A DNA stretch of 6,287 nt from Christensenella sp. UBA1224 (lineage in GTDB: Bacteria > Bacillota > Clostridia > Christensenellales > Aristaeellaceae), in NCBI GenBank assembly GCA_002309235.1, contig DBXA01000041.1, positions 17,478-23,764 on the forward strand, read 5' to 3'. Each line of letters opens with the position of its first letter. Positions within the stretch are counted from its first letter, which is position 1. The notes under the pieces are model-generated. The model saw nothing but the letters and a program-made list of their open reading frames with translations, did no database searches and had not been told where the DNA came from. Shown here one piece after another: positions 5,202 to 6,287 of the stretch. The translations under genes were made by a program, and so were the position numbers.

Positions 5202-5795
5202 ATGGAAGCATTGGAAGCAATCCTCACAAGAAGAAGCACCAGAAACTACAAACCGGATCCGATCGAACAGAAGACACTCGAAAGCATACTCGAAGCAGGC
5301 AGACAGGCGCCCAGCGGCGGAAACAACCAGACAAATCATTTCCTCGTCATCCGCAATAAAGATGTCCTGCAAAAGCTGATCTCACTTACCGAAACGGCTT
5401 TTTCCAAAATGGAGCCTTACGAAAATATGTATCCGAGTCTGAAGCGTTCCATTACAGCCTCAAAGAAAGGCGGATACGTTTTCTGCTACAATGCCCCGAT
5501 ACTCATCGTCGTCACCAACAGGCGGGATTACGGAAACAACATGGCCGATTGCGCATGCGCGATTGAAAACATGATGGTAGCCGCCAACGCGCTGGATCTC
5601 GGCAGCTGTTGGATCAACCAGCTCAAATGGCTGAATGAGGAACCGGAGATCGTCCAATACCTGTATGGCCTCGGCATGAAGGAATATGAGCGCGTGTACG
5701 GCGCGGTGATCATCGGGATTCCCGCAAGTCCTGACAGCCTGCCAAACCGCGGTCTGATGCCGCAGAAGGGCAACGAGATCACCTTTATTGACTGA
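5202..5795 (+). CDS. Nitroreductase-family FMN-dependent oxidoreductase
   Basis: A 197-residue cytoplasmic flavoenzyme of the nitroreductase superfamily (PF00881), the usual length for the small single-domain type. The FMN-phosphate-binding signature R10-RSTRNY16 comes directly after the start. It is followed by the QAPSGGNNQ loop (35-43), NHFLVI (45-50), the helix region DCACAIENMMVAANALDLGSCWI (117-139) and IGIP (171-174). Family members form homodimers, bind FMN at the dimer interface and reduce nitro groups, quinones or other electron acceptors with NAD(P)H; the physiological substrate cannot be read from sequence. The start is fixed by the AAAGGA site at 5187-5192 and by family length. 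The next gene, also a probable flavoenzyme, follows after 25 bases with no terminator between, so they are likely co-transcribed from the promoter at 5085-5113. No fused ferredoxin domain is present, unlike some clostridial nitroreductases. Confidence 0.9.
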   Translation: MEALEAILTRRSTRNYKPDPIEQKTLESILEAGRQAPSGGNNQTNHFLVIRNKDVLQKLISLTETAFSKMEPYENMYPSLKRSITASKKGGYVFCYNAPILIVVTNRRDYGNNMADCACAIENMMVAANALDLGSCWINQLKWLNEEPEIVQYLYGLGMKEYERVYGAVIIGIPASPDSLPNRGLMPQKGNEITFID

Positions 5796-5820
5796 AGCCC
5801 AGGAGAAAGGCAGGTATTAC

Positions 5821-6287
5821 ATGAAAAAAGCAGTGATCCTTTGGTCCAGCCCGAACAAAAACGGCCTTACCGCTTCAGCAAAGGATCAGATGGTGCGCGG
5901 CCTTGCAGACGCCGGCACATCGGTTGAAGAGATCCACCTGAACGAGAAAAAACTGGAACATTGCAGAGCATGCGGAGACGGCTGGGGAACCTGCAATAAA
6001 ACAGGGGCCTGCGTCATCGACGATGATTTTGCAGGGATATACCAGGTGCTCAAAGAAGCGGACGGCATCGTCTGGATCAGCGCCGTCTATTGGTCTGATA
6101 TGACGGAATGCATGAAAGCCTTTTTTGACAGGCTCCGCCGCTGTGATGCAGCGTGCAGCCGCTTCCTCGCAGAGAAACGCTGCGTACTGATCGCCTGTGC
6201 CGGCGGTACCGGCAGAGGTACCCTGGAATGCATGACGCAGATGGAACGCGGTCTTTCGCACATGGGCATGCGCGTATATGACCGTAT
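5821..6287 (+). CDS. Flavodoxin-fold NAD(P)H-dependent FMN reductase with Cys motif, 3' partial
   Basis: The frame is open from the ATG at 5821 to the right edge: 155 full codons, 3' end missing. The N-terminus MKKAVILWSSPNKNGLTASA is a flavodoxin-like beta strand followed by the phosphate-binding loop S9-SPNKNGLT17, as in the FMN reductase/WrbA-like family (PF03358). A four-cysteine cluster follows at C48-x2-C51-x6-C58-x5-C64, then the family's DDDF (67-70). In iron-sulfur flavoproteins a comparable, more compact cysteine cluster binds a 4Fe-4S centre; whether this one binds a cluster is uncertain. Later motifs are S88-AVYWSDMT, FFDRLRRC (101-108) and CAGGTGRGT (126-134). There are ten cysteines in the visible part. 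Upstream, AAAGG (5806-5810) and CAGG (5811-5814) provide a plausible ribosome binding site. It lies 25 bases after the nitroreductase stop, suggesting a shared redox role. Confidence 0.85.
   Translation, partial: MKKAVILWSSPNKNGLTASAKDQMVRGLADAGTSVEEIHLNEKKLEHCRACGDGWGTCNKTGACVIDDDFAGIYQVLKEADGIVWISAVYWSDMTECMKAFFDRLRRCDAACSRFLAEKRCVLIACAGGTGRGTLECMTQMERGLSHMGMRVYDR

Noticed and set aside
5875..6261. Minus-strand open frames opposite the last gene.
   Set aside because: The plus frame from 5821 is uninterrupted to the window edge and has flavodoxin-fold motifs and a Cys cluster; the minus frames are its shadow.
1..6287. CRISPR array, insertion sequence, prophage, tRNA or rRNA.
   Set aside because: I saw no repeat-spacer pattern, transposase or integrase motif, terminal repeats, or structural RNA signature on either strand.

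Overview
The window looks like chromosomal DNA from a Gram-positive anaerobe of the Clostridia, probably a gut or rumen species. This is inferred from the gene families (secreted PIG-L deacetylases, UroD-like methyltransferase homologue, YdcF-family secreted protein, small nitroreductase, Cys-motif flavoprotein). Strong AGGAGG/AAAGGA-type ribosome binding sites and sigma-A-like promoters point the same way. Base composition looks moderately GC-rich by eye. I cannot name a genus.

Layout. Positions 1-2279 (+) hold two tandem paralogues of a secreted PIG-L/LmbE-type zinc deacetylase. The first is cut by the left edge of the window; the second is complete, with a signal peptide, an unrecognised N-terminal region and the deacetylase domain. 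Their 240-residue C-terminal parts align without a gap and are about two thirds identical by hand count. A small MMP-like zincin gene (2667-2290, -) is convergent with them, with only 10 bases between stop codons. Across a divergent promoter region lies a UroD/MtaA-like gene (2835-3953, +). It ends at a perfect 12-bp hairpin shared with the convergent, secreted YdcF/DUF218 gene (4952-4068, -). A 249-base divergent region (4953-5201) carries a hairpin, an operator-like dyad and two candidate promoters. It precedes a nitroreductase gene (5202-5795, +) and, 25 bases later, a flavodoxin-fold reductase gene (5821 onward, +) that runs off the right edge.

How they work together. Two units are credible: the tandem deacetylases, which probably remove N-acetyl groups from an extracellular or envelope glycan, and the nitroreductase/flavoprotein redox pair. 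The YdcF protein is also exported and may act on the envelope. The zincin and UroD-like genes share only a divergent promoter region. Five start codons need attention. Gene 1 begins upstream of the window. In three genes (zincin, YdcF, nitroreductase) the longest open frame begins too early, as shown by ribosome binding sites, promoters or family length. In the UroD-like gene the first ATG is supported.

I found no mobile element, CRISPR array, RNA gene or clear new multi-gene defence or biosynthetic system. The most interesting items are the tandem deacetylase pair, the orphan UroD-like enzyme, and the structured divergent region at 4981-5036.
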